From Lachnospiraceae bacterium (GTDB taxonomy: Bacteria; Bacillota; Clostridia; Lachnospirales; Lachnospiraceae), in the NCBI GenBank assembly GCA_900763175.1, contig CAAFJI010000155.1, positions 1 through 11,328 of the forward strand: DNA of 11,328 nucleotides, in the 5' to 3' direction. The notes under the pieces were generated by a model, which made no database searches, had not been told where the DNA came from, and saw only the letters and a program-made list of their open reading frames with translations. This document shows, in pieces, positions 1 through 6,862 of this stretch (its first letter is position 1; each line of letters opens with the position of its first letter). The translations under genes were made by a program, and so were the position numbers.

Positions 1-1
1 A

Positions 2-45
2 GCACCTCACTGGCAAAGTGTCAAGCTTCCTTTGCCAGTTTGTGC
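2..45 (-). terminator. Hairpin downstream of the UbiB-like gene, probable terminator
   Basis: A perfect 10-bp inverted repeat (9-18 with 30-39, ACTGGCAAAG/CTTTGCCAGT) has an 11-nt loop. It is extended by an outer GCAC/GTGC stem (2-5 with 42-45) across a small internal loop. It lies about 30 nt past the stop codon of the aarF-like gene, where a terminator would be expected. The minus-strand U-tract would fall beyond the window edge, so termination cannot be confirmed. Read on the plus strand, the stem is followed by a short T-rich run, so it may act for both strands. Confidence 0.5.
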
Positions 46-75
46 CTTTTGTAGAATTTTGCTCCATTTTTATTT

Positions 76-1647
76 CTATTTTTTCATAAAATGCTTGATG
101 AACAAATACATGAGAATGATTAGTGCCCCGAAATATCCCATGAATCCCAGAGCCGGTATGCCAAACATCCTGGGAGTCATGTCTGTGGTGCAGATAATGC
201 TGGAGCTGATAAGAAGGGCCATTACCCAAAGCCCCAGGACGATGTTCCGTATCAGCCTTCGCATCAGCCAGGCCAGATCGTCAGAGGCATGGAGGTCCAG
301 ATTGATCTTGGTCTGTCCCTTCATGCAGCCCTGAAGAAAATCGGCTGCCAGCACCGGCATATCTACTGCTCTCACCATGGAGTGAAACAGCTTTTTCCCG
401 GCTCCTTTGAACTGTTTTTTCCAGTTCTTTTCATCTAACATACTGCCTTTGATGCGTGCTGCTGCAATCTGGACCATGTTGATATCCGGACTGATTTCTG
501 CCAGAACCCCCTCTATATGGGCCAGACCACGGGCAAGAAGCGTGAGGCCGTGTGGCATTACGATTTTATTTTCCTTCATCACATCCATAAGGTCTGTAAG
601 GATTTCCACAATATCAATGCTCCCCAGGTCTGCGGTTCCGTATTTGGCCATCAGGTCCTGGATATCGGTATAAAGCCTGCTCTGGTCTGGCTTTCCCTTA
701 AATTCTCCCAGAGCCAGCACAGCATCCTGGATTTTTCCAATGTCATTCAGGGCGATGCCCTCAATGGCCTGTCCGATGAGCTCTCTGTCACGGTCACTGA
801 GACGGCCCATCATTCCCATGTCGATCCATACGATTTTGCCACCTTGGATCATGACGTTGCCCGGATGGGGATCTGCGTGGAAAAAGCCGTCGTCCATCAC
901 CTGTTTGATGAAGTTGTCTACGAATTTACTGCCGATTTCGTCCAGGTCATAGCCGTCCTTCAGCAGCTGCTCCCTGCTGTCAATGGGAACACCATCTATA
1001 TATTCCATTACCAGGACATTGGCAGTGGTATATTCCCGGTAGAGGATGGGCGTTTTCACAAAGGCTACTTTTTTATTTTTCCGGGCAAATTCTTCTATAT
1101 TAGAGGCTTCTGTGAGGAAGTTCATCTCCTCCTGGGCTACCCGCCACAGCTCCTCCAGAACAAGGTTCAGGTCTACGGCTTCTTTGATGCTTACCGGCGG
1201 AAGGAGCTTCACGGCTTTTTTCAGAAGTCCGATGTCACGGGCCATGATCTCGTAAATGCCCTTTCGCTGTACCTTCACTACCACATCTTCTCCGGTTTTC
1301 AGCACTGCACGGTGAACCTGTGCGATAGATGCAGAGCCGAGAGGCTTCTGCCGTATTTCCTGAAATTCTTCCTGCCAGGGACAGCCGAAGGCGCCTTCCA
1401 GCACCTCTTCCACCTCGGAGAATGGCATAGGCTCTACCTCGGAGCAGAGCTTCATGAGCTCGTCGCAGTAGCGCTTCGGCAGGATGTCGGAGCGCAGGGA
1501 CATGATCTGTCCTAATTTGATGAAGGTCGGCCCCAGGTCTTCCAGGATCAGCCGCAGCTTTTCCGGAGATACCCCTCTTGTGATTGCATGTCTGTGAAGA
1601 ACGGCTGTGATTTCCTTCAGTCGGTTCTTATAACTTTCCGTGCCCAT
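76..1647 (-). CDS. AarF/UbiB (ABC1) family atypical kinase, membrane anchored
   Basis: This 523-residue protein belongs to the ABC1/ADCK/UbiB atypical kinase family. The hallmarks are in order: the KxGQ motif (FIKLGQ, 42-47), the alanine/serine-rich nucleotide loop (LGSASIAQVH, 103-112), an ATP-binding lysine near 125 (VVVKVQ), the catalytic segment HADPHPGN (257-264) and the metal-binding DMG at 276-278. In the last motif Met replaces the Phe common in DFG. Two hydrophobic segments at about 466-486 and 494-517 anchor the C-terminus in the membrane. In respiring bacteria UbiB supports ubiquinone synthesis. Here no quinone gene is visible, so the substrate is unknown and a lipid-related role is only inference. 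The ATG start has a GTGAGG ribosome binding site 5 nt upstream. It is probably the last gene of a dgkA/phasin-like/aarF operon, although 157 bp with a strong hairpin separates it from the phasin-like gene. Confidence 0.93.
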   Translation of the reverse strand: MGTESYKNRLKEITAVLHRHAITRGVSPEKLRLILEDLGPTFIKLGQIMSLRSDILPKRYCDELMKLCSEVEPMPFSEVEEVLEGAFGCPWQEEFQEIRQKPLGSASIAQVHRAVLKTGEDVVVKVQRKGIYEIMARDIGLLKKAVKLLPPVSIKEAVDLNLVLEELWRVAQEEMNFLTEASNIEEFARKNKKVAFVKTPILYREYTTANVLVMEYIDGVPIDSREQLLKDGYDLDEIGSKFVDNFIKQVMDDGFFHADPHPGNVMIQGGKIVWIDMGMMGRLSDRDRELIGQAIEGIALNDIGKIQDAVLALGEFKGKPDQSRLYTDIQDLMAKYGTADLGSIDIVEILTDLMDVMKENKIVMPHGLTLLARGLAHIEGVLAEISPDINMVQIAAARIKGSMLDEKNWKKQFKGAGKKLFHSMVRAVDMPVLAADFLQGCMKGQTKINLDLHASDDLAWLMRRLIRNIVLGLWVMALLISSSIICTTDMTPRMFGIPALGFMGYFGALIILMYLFIKHFMKK

Positions 1648-1663
1648 ATTTTCCTCACTTACC

Positions 1664-1705
1664 TCACAGGGCAGGAAGGGGTTTCCCCACTGTCCTGCCC
1701 TGTGA
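1664..1705 (-). promoter_or_regulatory. Perfect 13-bp hairpin in the UbiB-like gene leader
   Basis: TCACAGGGCAGGA (1664-1676) and its exact complement (1693-1705) form a 13-bp stem. The 16-nt loop itself contains GGGG/CCCC (1678-1681 with 1685-1688). The structure ends about 7 nt before the ribosome binding site of the aarF-like gene and has no U-tract behind it. It therefore looks less like a terminator than a leader element affecting mRNA stability or translation, or possibly a protein-binding palindrome. A weaker 6-bp hairpin (1763-1778, CAGC loop) lies further upstream in the same 157-bp gap. I saw no convincing promoter in that gap. Confidence 0.55.
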
Positions 1706-1804
1706 TCTTCATTTATAATGGCTGCGTGTCAAAGTGCCTGTCCTCATGGAACCAGACGGCAGTCCCAGCAGCCTGGGAAACTCGCAGAACGTGCTTCCCA
1801 CTGC

Positions 1805-2230
1805 TTATTCTTCTGCAGAATGATCTTCTGCCGGTTCTTTCTCTTCTGGTTCTTTCTCTTCTGGTTCTTCTTCGGAGGCTTCCTCCTGGGAAACCGCTTC
1901 CTCTGCTTCCTCGCAGTCACAGGCTTCCTCTTTTTCCTCTTCCATCTTCAGAATCTGCTCTTTCAGAGATGCGAGCTGCTCTGGCGTCATTTTGGAAAGA
2001 ACCCTCTTCAGTTCTTCTGGATTGGAAGGCTTCAGTGTAACCTTTACATTTTTCTTAACGGTTTCCTTCACATTGTGCTTCAGCTCCTGATTGAGGACCT
2101 TGCCCTGCTCGACTGTGATCTCCCCTTTTTTCACAAGTTCATCTAAGATTTCCTTTGATTTCTCAGCGGTCACTGCTACTGTTCCAATTCCTGCAAGTAA
2201 TAATTTCTTTAATCCGTCTCCAAGATCCAT
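1805..2230 (-). CDS. Phasin-like small protein with acidic C-terminal tail
   Basis: This 141-residue protein starts with a short hydrophobic stretch (about 9-21, LLLAGIGTVAVTA). A charged helical region follows (about 22-100, with KSKEILDELVKKGEITVEQG), resembling phasin/PhaF-like proteins. The tail from about residue 95 is almost all Glu, with Lys and Pro, and includes two exact EPEEK repeats. Classical phasins coat polyhydroxyalkanoate granules, but no PHA synthase is visible here. Such small phasin-like proteins next to UbiB-family genes may act on membranes or lipid bodies (inference). The family call is by general resemblance, not a diagnostic motif. The start ATG has an AAAGGGG ribosome binding site 8 nt upstream. 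The gap from dgkA is only 52 bp, consistent with co-transcription. Confidence 0.72.
   Translation of the reverse strand: MDLGDGLKKLLLAGIGTVAVTAEKSKEILDELVKKGEITVEQGKVLNQELKHNVKETVKKNVKVTLKPSNPEELKRVLSKMTPEQLASLKEQILKMEEEKEEACDCEEAEEAVSQEEASEEEPEEKEPEEKEPAEDHSAEE
1833..1873. repeat. 15-bp tandem repeat in the phasin-like tail
   Basis: GGTTCTTTCTCTTCT occurs twice in tandem (1833-1847 and 1848-1862), followed by a partial third copy. On the coding strand the unit encodes EPEEK. Because it is a multiple of three, copy number changes would keep the frame and simply lengthen the acidic tail. Confidence 0.8.
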
Positions 2231-2282
2231 AGTGCATACCCCTTTCTTCTTTGAAAAAAACGTGGGAAAGGACTGGGTGCTG

Positions 2283-2663
2283 TTACAAAAAATCCAGGAA
2301 TGCCAGTCCCCTAGGCACGAAGATGATCAGTCCTGCTGCGGCGGCCATGATTGCTGCAATGAGTACTGCTCCGGCGGCGGTGTCCTTAGCTATTTTCGCC
2401 AGCGGATGATATTCGCCGGTCACCAGGTCTACCACGGCTTCTACTGCTGTATTCACCAGCTCCAGTGCCATCACCAATCCAAAAAGTCCCAGGCAGATGC
2501 ACCATTCCACAGGGGAGAGCCCCAGTATCACACCTGCTGCCACTACGAGAACAGCCATTACACAGTGGATCTTCATGTTCCGCTCCTTACGGATACAGGT
2601 AAAAATGCCTTCAAAGGCGTAGCCGAAACTTTTCGTAATAGGTGGCTTCTTTGGTTCTGTCAT
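2283..2663 (-). CDS. dgkA: Diacylglycerol kinase family protein, probable undecaprenol kinase
   Basis: This small integral membrane kinase has 126 residues from the chosen ATG and three predicted membrane segments (about 30-48, 51-72 and 96-115). It carries the DgkA signature ELVNTAVEAVVDL and the following HPLAKIAKDTAAGAVL stretch, which supply the catalytic Glu and metal or ATP contacts in this family. In Firmicutes, DgkA homologues phosphorylate undecaprenol rather than diacylglycerol, returning the lipid carrier to cell-wall synthesis; that specificity is family knowledge, not visible here. An in-frame GTG at 2672 overlaps the AGGAAG ribosome binding site, so the ATG at 2663, 8 nt beyond it, is the better start. 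It heads a probable operon with the phasin-like and UbiB-like genes. Confidence 0.92.
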   Translation of the reverse strand: MTEPKKPPITKSFGYAFEGIFTCIRKERNMKIHCVMAVLVVAAGVILGLSPVEWCICLGLFGLVMALELVNTAVEAVVDLVTGEYHPLAKIAKDTAAGAVLIAAIMAAAAGLIIFVPRGLAFLDFL

Positions 2664-2695
2664 TTCGCACACTTCCTGTCAATTAGTTTGGGACA

Positions 2696-2704
2696 AGTAT
2701 AACA
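2696..2704 (-). promoter_or_regulatory. Extended -10 promoter for the dgkA operon
   Basis: The minus strand reads TGTTATACT, an extended -10 element (TGnTATAAT-like), about 33 nt upstream of the dgkA start codon. No good -35 hexamer sits 16-18 nt upstream, as is common for extended -10 promoters. The gap between the RACo-like gene and dgkA is otherwise AT-rich and shows no strong terminator hairpin. Confidence 0.5.
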
Positions 2705-2733
2705 TATTTTGTAAGAAATTACTATATTTTCCT

Positions 2734-4272
2734 TTACAGTTGTATGTCTTTCTGCCGTTCCCTCAGCTTTTTCATGACCGTTGGATAGCGCCTGTAGTCG
2801 GTGTGTGGGAGAGCCTGGGCAGCTGTCATAAGCTCCAGGAAGTCTTCTACTTCGGCGAACTGAATGTAGACCATTTCCTCCAGAATGTTCCGGATGTCTG
2901 TGAGGAGGCTTCGGTTTAGAAGGAGCTTCTGGGCTCCTTCCAGAGAGGAGTTGCCGGCGTTTAGGATGTGGTCACGGTCCATGTCCGGATACATTCCGAT
3001 GGTGATGGCCGATTCTTTGGATACGTGTTTTCCGAAGGCTCCGGCTACGTAAAAGCGGTCTGCTTCTTCCAGTGTAAGGCCGGATTCACGGAGCATAATT
3101 TCTACCATCGTGTGGGCAGCGGATTTGGTACGGATGAATTCATCAATGTCTTTCTGGTAAAAACAGAGGCCAGGGGCATACTCTACAGAAAGCTGGCCGT
3201 CTCTCTGCTGAATGAGAGGACTTTTTTCCGGAACAAGCTTGCCCCGGATGTCGATCCAGCCTTCCAGGAAAAGCTCGGCGATCAGGTCGATGATGCCGGA
3301 GCCACAGATTCCAAGAGGCTTTGTCTCCGGTGAATTGCCAATTACGTGAACAACAATCGCTCCATCCTTTATCTTCACCTCGTCCACTGCTCCGGTATCT
3401 GCCCGCATTCCGGTCTGCACCACACCACCTTCCAGTGCCGGACCTGCTGCTCCTGCGCCGCAGAGGAGAAATTCTTTATTTCCGATTACCAGTTCTCCGT
3501 TTGTCCCAATATCAAAGAATACGCTGATCTCGTCCTTTTTATACAGTTCTGTATCGATCATTCCGCTGATAATGTCGCCGCCTAGATAGTTGGACTTCGA
3601 GGGATAGCAGTAAACGTAGCCCTTCACTGGAATGTCCAGCTCTTTTCCCAGCTGGAAGCCGGGGCTGTCAGCGTGTACCGCATGAGGAGTGTAGAACACG
3701 CAGAAAGCATCCATCCCAAGAAGGAAATGAATCATGGTGGTGTTTCCTGCGATTACCATGGAAAGACAGCTGCGGGAAACAGGGAATTCTTCGTCCAGCT
3801 TGTCCATGCACTCTACAATAGACTGCACCGTAGCCTGACGCACCTCTTCCAGCTTTTCTCTATTGTCTTTGCAATAAAAAATCCGGGAAAGGATGTCCGT
3901 TCCCCATTGTATCTGCCTGTTGAAGCAGCTTACCTCCTTCATGACCTGGCCTGTGTTGCAGTCCAGAAGTCTTGCCACAATGGTTGTGCTTCCAAGGTCA
4001 ACTGCCAGACCGAAGTGCTGTTTGCTGGTGTCACCTTCTTCAATGTCCACCACCTCCCAGTTTTCCCCATTCCAGGAAAGAGACAGGGTAACCATCCACT
4101 TTGCCTCCTCAAGAAGTGGGTATAATTTCCGCAAAACAGGAACCGGCATATGCACAGCTTCCGCCACTCCTGCTTCTATGAGTCCATCTGCCAGACGCTG
4201 CTGGTCAGACCGTGTGTCCTCTTCCGTAGGGGCCGGAAGTTCCAGATATATTTTTTTGCTAAGGCATTTCAT
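2734..4272 (-). CDS. RACo-like ASKHA-domain ATPase (DUF4445 type) lacking the N-terminal [2Fe-2S] domain
   Basis: It resembles the reductive activators of corrinoid proteins (RACo/RamA group). Counting from an in-frame GTG at 4281, the ASKHA motifs are phosphate-1 GLAVDLGSTTIVARL (91-105), connecting segment VIAGNTTMIHFLLG (176-189), phosphate-2 FDIGTNGEL (256-264), LGICGSGIIDLI (323-334) and adenosine loop FYVAGAFGKHV (410-420). Full-length relatives carry a ferredoxin-like [2Fe-2S] domain first. Here the protein begins with CLSKKIYLELPAP, resembling the segment just after that domain's last cysteine, so the cluster domain is absent. The upstream gap to leuS is under 80 bp and cannot hold it. 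Without the cluster it may use a separate electron donor or act as a non-redox ATPase (inference). The GTG is only 2 nt from AAAGGAG; the ATG at 4272 is 11 nt away and more plausible. No corrinoid or methyltransferase gene is adjacent. Confidence 0.85.
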   Translation of the reverse strand: MKCLSKKIYLELPAPTEEDTRSDQQRLADGLIEAGVAEAVHMPVPVLRKLYPLLEEAKWMVTLSLSWNGENWEVVDIEEGDTSKQHFGLAVDLGSTTIVARLLDCNTGQVMKEVSCFNRQIQWGTDILSRIFYCKDNREKLEEVRQATVQSIVECMDKLDEEFPVSRSCLSMVIAGNTTMIHFLLGMDAFCVFYTPHAVHADSPGFQLGKELDIPVKGYVYCYPSKSNYLGGDIISGMIDTELYKKDEISVFFDIGTNGELVIGNKEFLLCGAGAAGPALEGGVVQTGMRADTGAVDEVKIKDGAIVVHVIGNSPETKPLGICGSGIIDLIAELFLEGWIDIRGKLVPEKSPLIQQRDGQLSVEYAPGLCFYQKDIDEFIRTKSAAHTMVEIMLRESGLTLEEADRFYVAGAFGKHVSKESAITIGMYPDMDRDHILNAGNSSLEGAQKLLLNRSLLTDIRNILEEMVYIQFAEVEDFLELMTAAQALPHTDYRRYPTVMKKLRERQKDIQL

Positions 4273-4304
4273 ACAATGCACAGCTCCTTTCTCTTATGCC
4301 AAAG

Positions 4305-4336
4305 AAATCCCCATCAACAGGAATAGATGGGGATTT
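4305..4336 (-). terminator. Hairpin after leuS, probable weak intrinsic terminator
   Basis: A perfect 11-bp inverted repeat, AAATCCCCATC (4305-4315) with GATGGGGATTT (4326-4336), has a 10-nt loop and starts 14 nt after the leuS stop codon. On the minus strand the stem runs into TTTCTTTGG, a short interrupted U-run, so termination may be partial. Read-through is probably needed for the RACo-like gene, since no separate promoter is evident in the remaining space. Confidence 0.55.
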
Positions 4337-4350
4337 CAGACAGACTTTGT

Positions 4351-6753
4351 TTATTTGGCAACAAAGTTTACGATCTTATTCGGTACATAAATCTCTTTTA
4401 CAAGAGTCTTGCCTTCCAGGAAGGATGCCACTCTCTCGTCCTTCTTGGCAAGCTCAAGTGCTTCTTCCTTCGCACAGCCGTTAGGAATTACGATGGTTCC
4501 GCGAACCTTTCCGTTAACCTGTACACCGATTTCTACAGATGCTTCCACAGTCTTGCTCTCTTCGTACTCTGGCCACTGGGAAAGGGAAAGCAAGCCTTCT
4601 CCTCCGATCGTCTCCCAGATTTCCTCGCAAAGGTGAGGTGCAAACGGGCAGAGAAGCTTGATGAAGATTACAAGGTCATCCCTGCTGATCTTGCCAACTG
4701 CGTAGATCTCGTTGATGAGAGTCATCAGGCAGGCGATTGCTGTATTGAACTTCATAGCCTCGATATCAGAAGAAACCTTCTTGATTGCCTTGTGGATCTT
4801 CACTTCCATATCCCTGGAGGCCGGCTCATCTGTCATAATATCCGTAAGGCCTGCAACTCTCTCAAGGAAACGCTTGCATCCTCTTACAGAGCTGTCGTTC
4901 CACGGAGCGGCTGCGCCGTAGTCACCCATGAACAGGACGTAGGTACGAAGTGCATCTGCACCATACTCCTCTACAATATCCAGCGGGTCTACTACGTTCC
5001 CCTTGGATTTACTCATCTTATCTCCGTCAGAACCAAGGATCATACCCTGTGCAGAACGCTTCGCATAGGGCTCCGGAGTGTTGACGATTCCCATATCATA
5101 CAGGAAGTGGTGCCAGAATCTGGAGTAGATCATATGTCTGGTTACGTGCTCCATACCGCCGTTGTACCAGTCAACTGGCAGCCAGTAGTCCATCTTTGCT
5201 CTGTCAGCAAGAGCCTCTGTATTGTGCGGATCTACATAGCGGATGAAATACCAGGAAGAGCCGGCCCACTGTGGCATGGTATCGGTCTCTCTCTTTGCAT
5301 CGCAGCCGCATTTCGGGCATTTGCAGTTTACGAAGGATTCAATCTTGGCAAGTGGGGACTGTCCGTCCTCACCTGGCTGGAAGTCTTTGATCTTCGGCAG
5401 ACGAAGCGGAAGCTCCTCATAAGGAACTGCTACGTCACCGCACTTCGGACAATGAACGATCGGAATCGGCTCGCCCCAATATCTCTGGCGGTTAAATGCC
5501 CAGTCCTTCATCTTGTACTGAACACCAGCTTTCCCAATGCCCTTCTTCTCCAGCTCTTCCAGCATACGATGGATGGAGTCCTTCTTATTCGTATAGCCAT
5601 TGAGGAAATCAGAGTTGATCATTTCGCCGTCGCCTGTATAGGCTTCTTTCTCGATGTCACCGCCCTTGATTACCTGAACGATATCAATTCCAAATTTCTT
5701 CGCAAAGTCATAGTCTCTCTGGTCGTGTGCAGGTACAGCCATGATGGCACCGGTACCATATCCCATCATTACATAGTCTGCAATATAGATCGGGATCTTC
5801 TTGCCATTTACAGGATTCACACCCTCAAGGCCCTGAATGCATACACCGGTTTTCTCTTTTACAAGCTGGGTTCTCTCAAACTCTGTTTTCTTCGCACACT
5901 CTTCACGGTATGCCTTGATGGCATCCATGTTGGTAATGCGGTCTGCATATTTGTCGATCAGCGGATGCTCTGGTGCGATAACCATAAAGGTTACACCGAA
6001 CAGGGTATCTGGTCTGGTGGTATAAATCTGCAGTGTCTCATCAATTCCGTCAACTGTAAAGTTCACGAATGCACCTGTAGATTTCCCGATCCAGTTTACC
6101 TGCTGCTGCTTGATGTTAGCCGGATAGTCAACGTCCTTCAGTCCCTCAAGAAGCTTGTCCGCATACTGTGTGATTCTCAGATACCAGACATCCTTGGACT
6201 TCTGGATAACGTCGCTGTGGCAGATGTCACATTTTCCACCCTGGCTGTCCTCATTGGAAAGAACAACCTTGCAGGATGGACAGTAGTTTACCAGTGTCTT
6301 ATCACGGAATACCAGTCCGTTCTCAAACATTTTCAGGAAAATCCACTGTGTCCATTTGTAGAAATCCTCTTGTGTAGTGTCGATCACACGGCTCCAGTCA
6401 AAGGAGAATCCAACGCTCTTCAGCTGGTTGGTGAATTTCGCAATGTTCTGGTCTGTGATCTCACGGGGATGTGTGTTCGTCTTGATCGCATAGTTCTCAG
6501 TAGGAAGTCCGAAAGCATCGAATCCGATAGGAAACAGTACGTTATAACCCTGCATTCTTCTCTTTCTGGAAAGTACCTCGATACTGGAGTATGCTTTGAT
6601 ATGGCCTACGTGCATTCCGGCTCCACTTGGGTACGGGAACTCTACAAGGCCGTAGAATTTCGGTTTATCACTTCCGTCAACAGCTTTGAAAGCCTGCTGT
6701 TCTTCCCATTTTTTCTGCCATTTCGGCTCGATTTTCTTAAAATTGTGTTTCAT
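4351..6753 (-). CDS. leuS: Leucyl-tRNA synthetase
   Basis: This class I aminoacyl-tRNA synthetase charges tRNA-Leu in the cytosol. At 800 residues it is close to the usual bacterial length. Visible features in order are the HIGH-type motif HVGH (48-51), a zinc-binding pair CPSC/CDIC (158-161 and 175-178), and the CP1 editing domain with TTRPDT (245-250) and HDQRD (343-347), which hydrolyses mischarged tRNA. A second cysteine cluster follows (435-438 and 477-484), then the tRNA-synthetase core, KMSKS (579-583), an anticodon-binding helical domain and the C-terminal domain ending VNFVAK. The start ATG has a GGAGG ribosome binding site 7 nt upstream. It has its own promoter and a short leader. 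Reading frame and motifs are intact. Confidence 0.98.
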   Translation of the reverse strand: MKHNFKKIEPKWQKKWEEQQAFKAVDGSDKPKFYGLVEFPYPSGAGMHVGHIKAYSSIEVLSRKRRMQGYNVLFPIGFDAFGLPTENYAIKTNTHPREITDQNIAKFTNQLKSVGFSFDWSRVIDTTQEDFYKWTQWIFLKMFENGLVFRDKTLVNYCPSCKVVLSNEDSQGGKCDICHSDVIQKSKDVWYLRITQYADKLLEGLKDVDYPANIKQQQVNWIGKSTGAFVNFTVDGIDETLQIYTTRPDTLFGVTFMVIAPEHPLIDKYADRITNMDAIKAYREECAKKTEFERTQLVKEKTGVCIQGLEGVNPVNGKKIPIYIADYVMMGYGTGAIMAVPAHDQRDYDFAKKFGIDIVQVIKGGDIEKEAYTGDGEMINSDFLNGYTNKKDSIHRMLEELEKKGIGKAGVQYKMKDWAFNRQRYWGEPIPIVHCPKCGDVAVPYEELPLRLPKIKDFQPGEDGQSPLAKIESFVNCKCPKCGCDAKRETDTMPQWAGSSWYFIRYVDPHNTEALADRAKMDYWLPVDWYNGGMEHVTRHMIYSRFWHHFLYDMGIVNTPEPYAKRSAQGMILGSDGDKMSKSKGNVVDPLDIVEEYGADALRTYVLFMGDYGAAAPWNDSSVRGCKRFLERVAGLTDIMTDEPASRDMEVKIHKAIKKVSSDIEAMKFNTAIACLMTLINEIYAVGKISRDDLVIFIKLLCPFAPHLCEEIWETIGGEGLLSLSQWPEYEESKTVEASVEIGVQVNGKVRGTIVIPNGCAKEEALELAKKDERVASFLEGKTLVKEIYVPNKIVNFVAK

Positions 6754-6784
6754 TATGGTTCCTCCATATGATTGTTCCTGTCAA

Positions 6785-6816
6785 CAAAATGGGGGTAAAC
6801 AGTTCCTGCCATTTTG
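6785..6816 (-). promoter_or_regulatory. Short hairpin in the leuS leader
   Basis: CAAAATGG (6785-6792) and CCATTTTG (6809-6816) form an 8-bp stem with a 16-nt loop inside the predicted 73-nt leuS leader. No T-run follows, so it is not an obvious terminator. The leader is too short for a T-box and I see no GGUGGNACCGCG-like T-box sequence. Confidence 0.35.
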
Positions 6817-6833
6817 CAAAAAATCCTTTTATC

Positions 6834-6862
6834 ATTTTAAGCCAACATATTGCTTTTGTCAA
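6834..6862 (-). promoter_or_regulatory. Sigma-A-type promoter of leuS
   Basis: The minus strand carries a perfect TTGACA (6857-6862), a 17-bp spacer and TAAAAT (6834-6839). The predicted transcription start is near 6827, giving a leader of about 73 nt. The -35 hexamer overlaps the TGA stop codon of the upstream S41 protease gene (6859-6861), so there is no room for a terminator between them. Confidence 0.8.

Noticed and set aside
517..1515. Plus-strand open frame of about 332 codons inside the aarF-like gene
   Set aside because: It is in exact antisense register with a well-supported UbiB-family gene and has no recognisable protein features.
4327..6771. Plus-strand open frame of about 814 codons covering all of leuS
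   Set aside because: It is codon-for-codon antisense to leuS, which has intact catalytic and editing motifs. The frame is open only because leuS avoids TTA, CTA and TCA codons. The antisense translation shows no recognisable domain and I saw no ribosome binding site for it.
6754..6858. T-box riboswitch for leuS
   Set aside because: The predicted leader is about 73 nt and has no T-box consensus or terminator/antiterminator pair.
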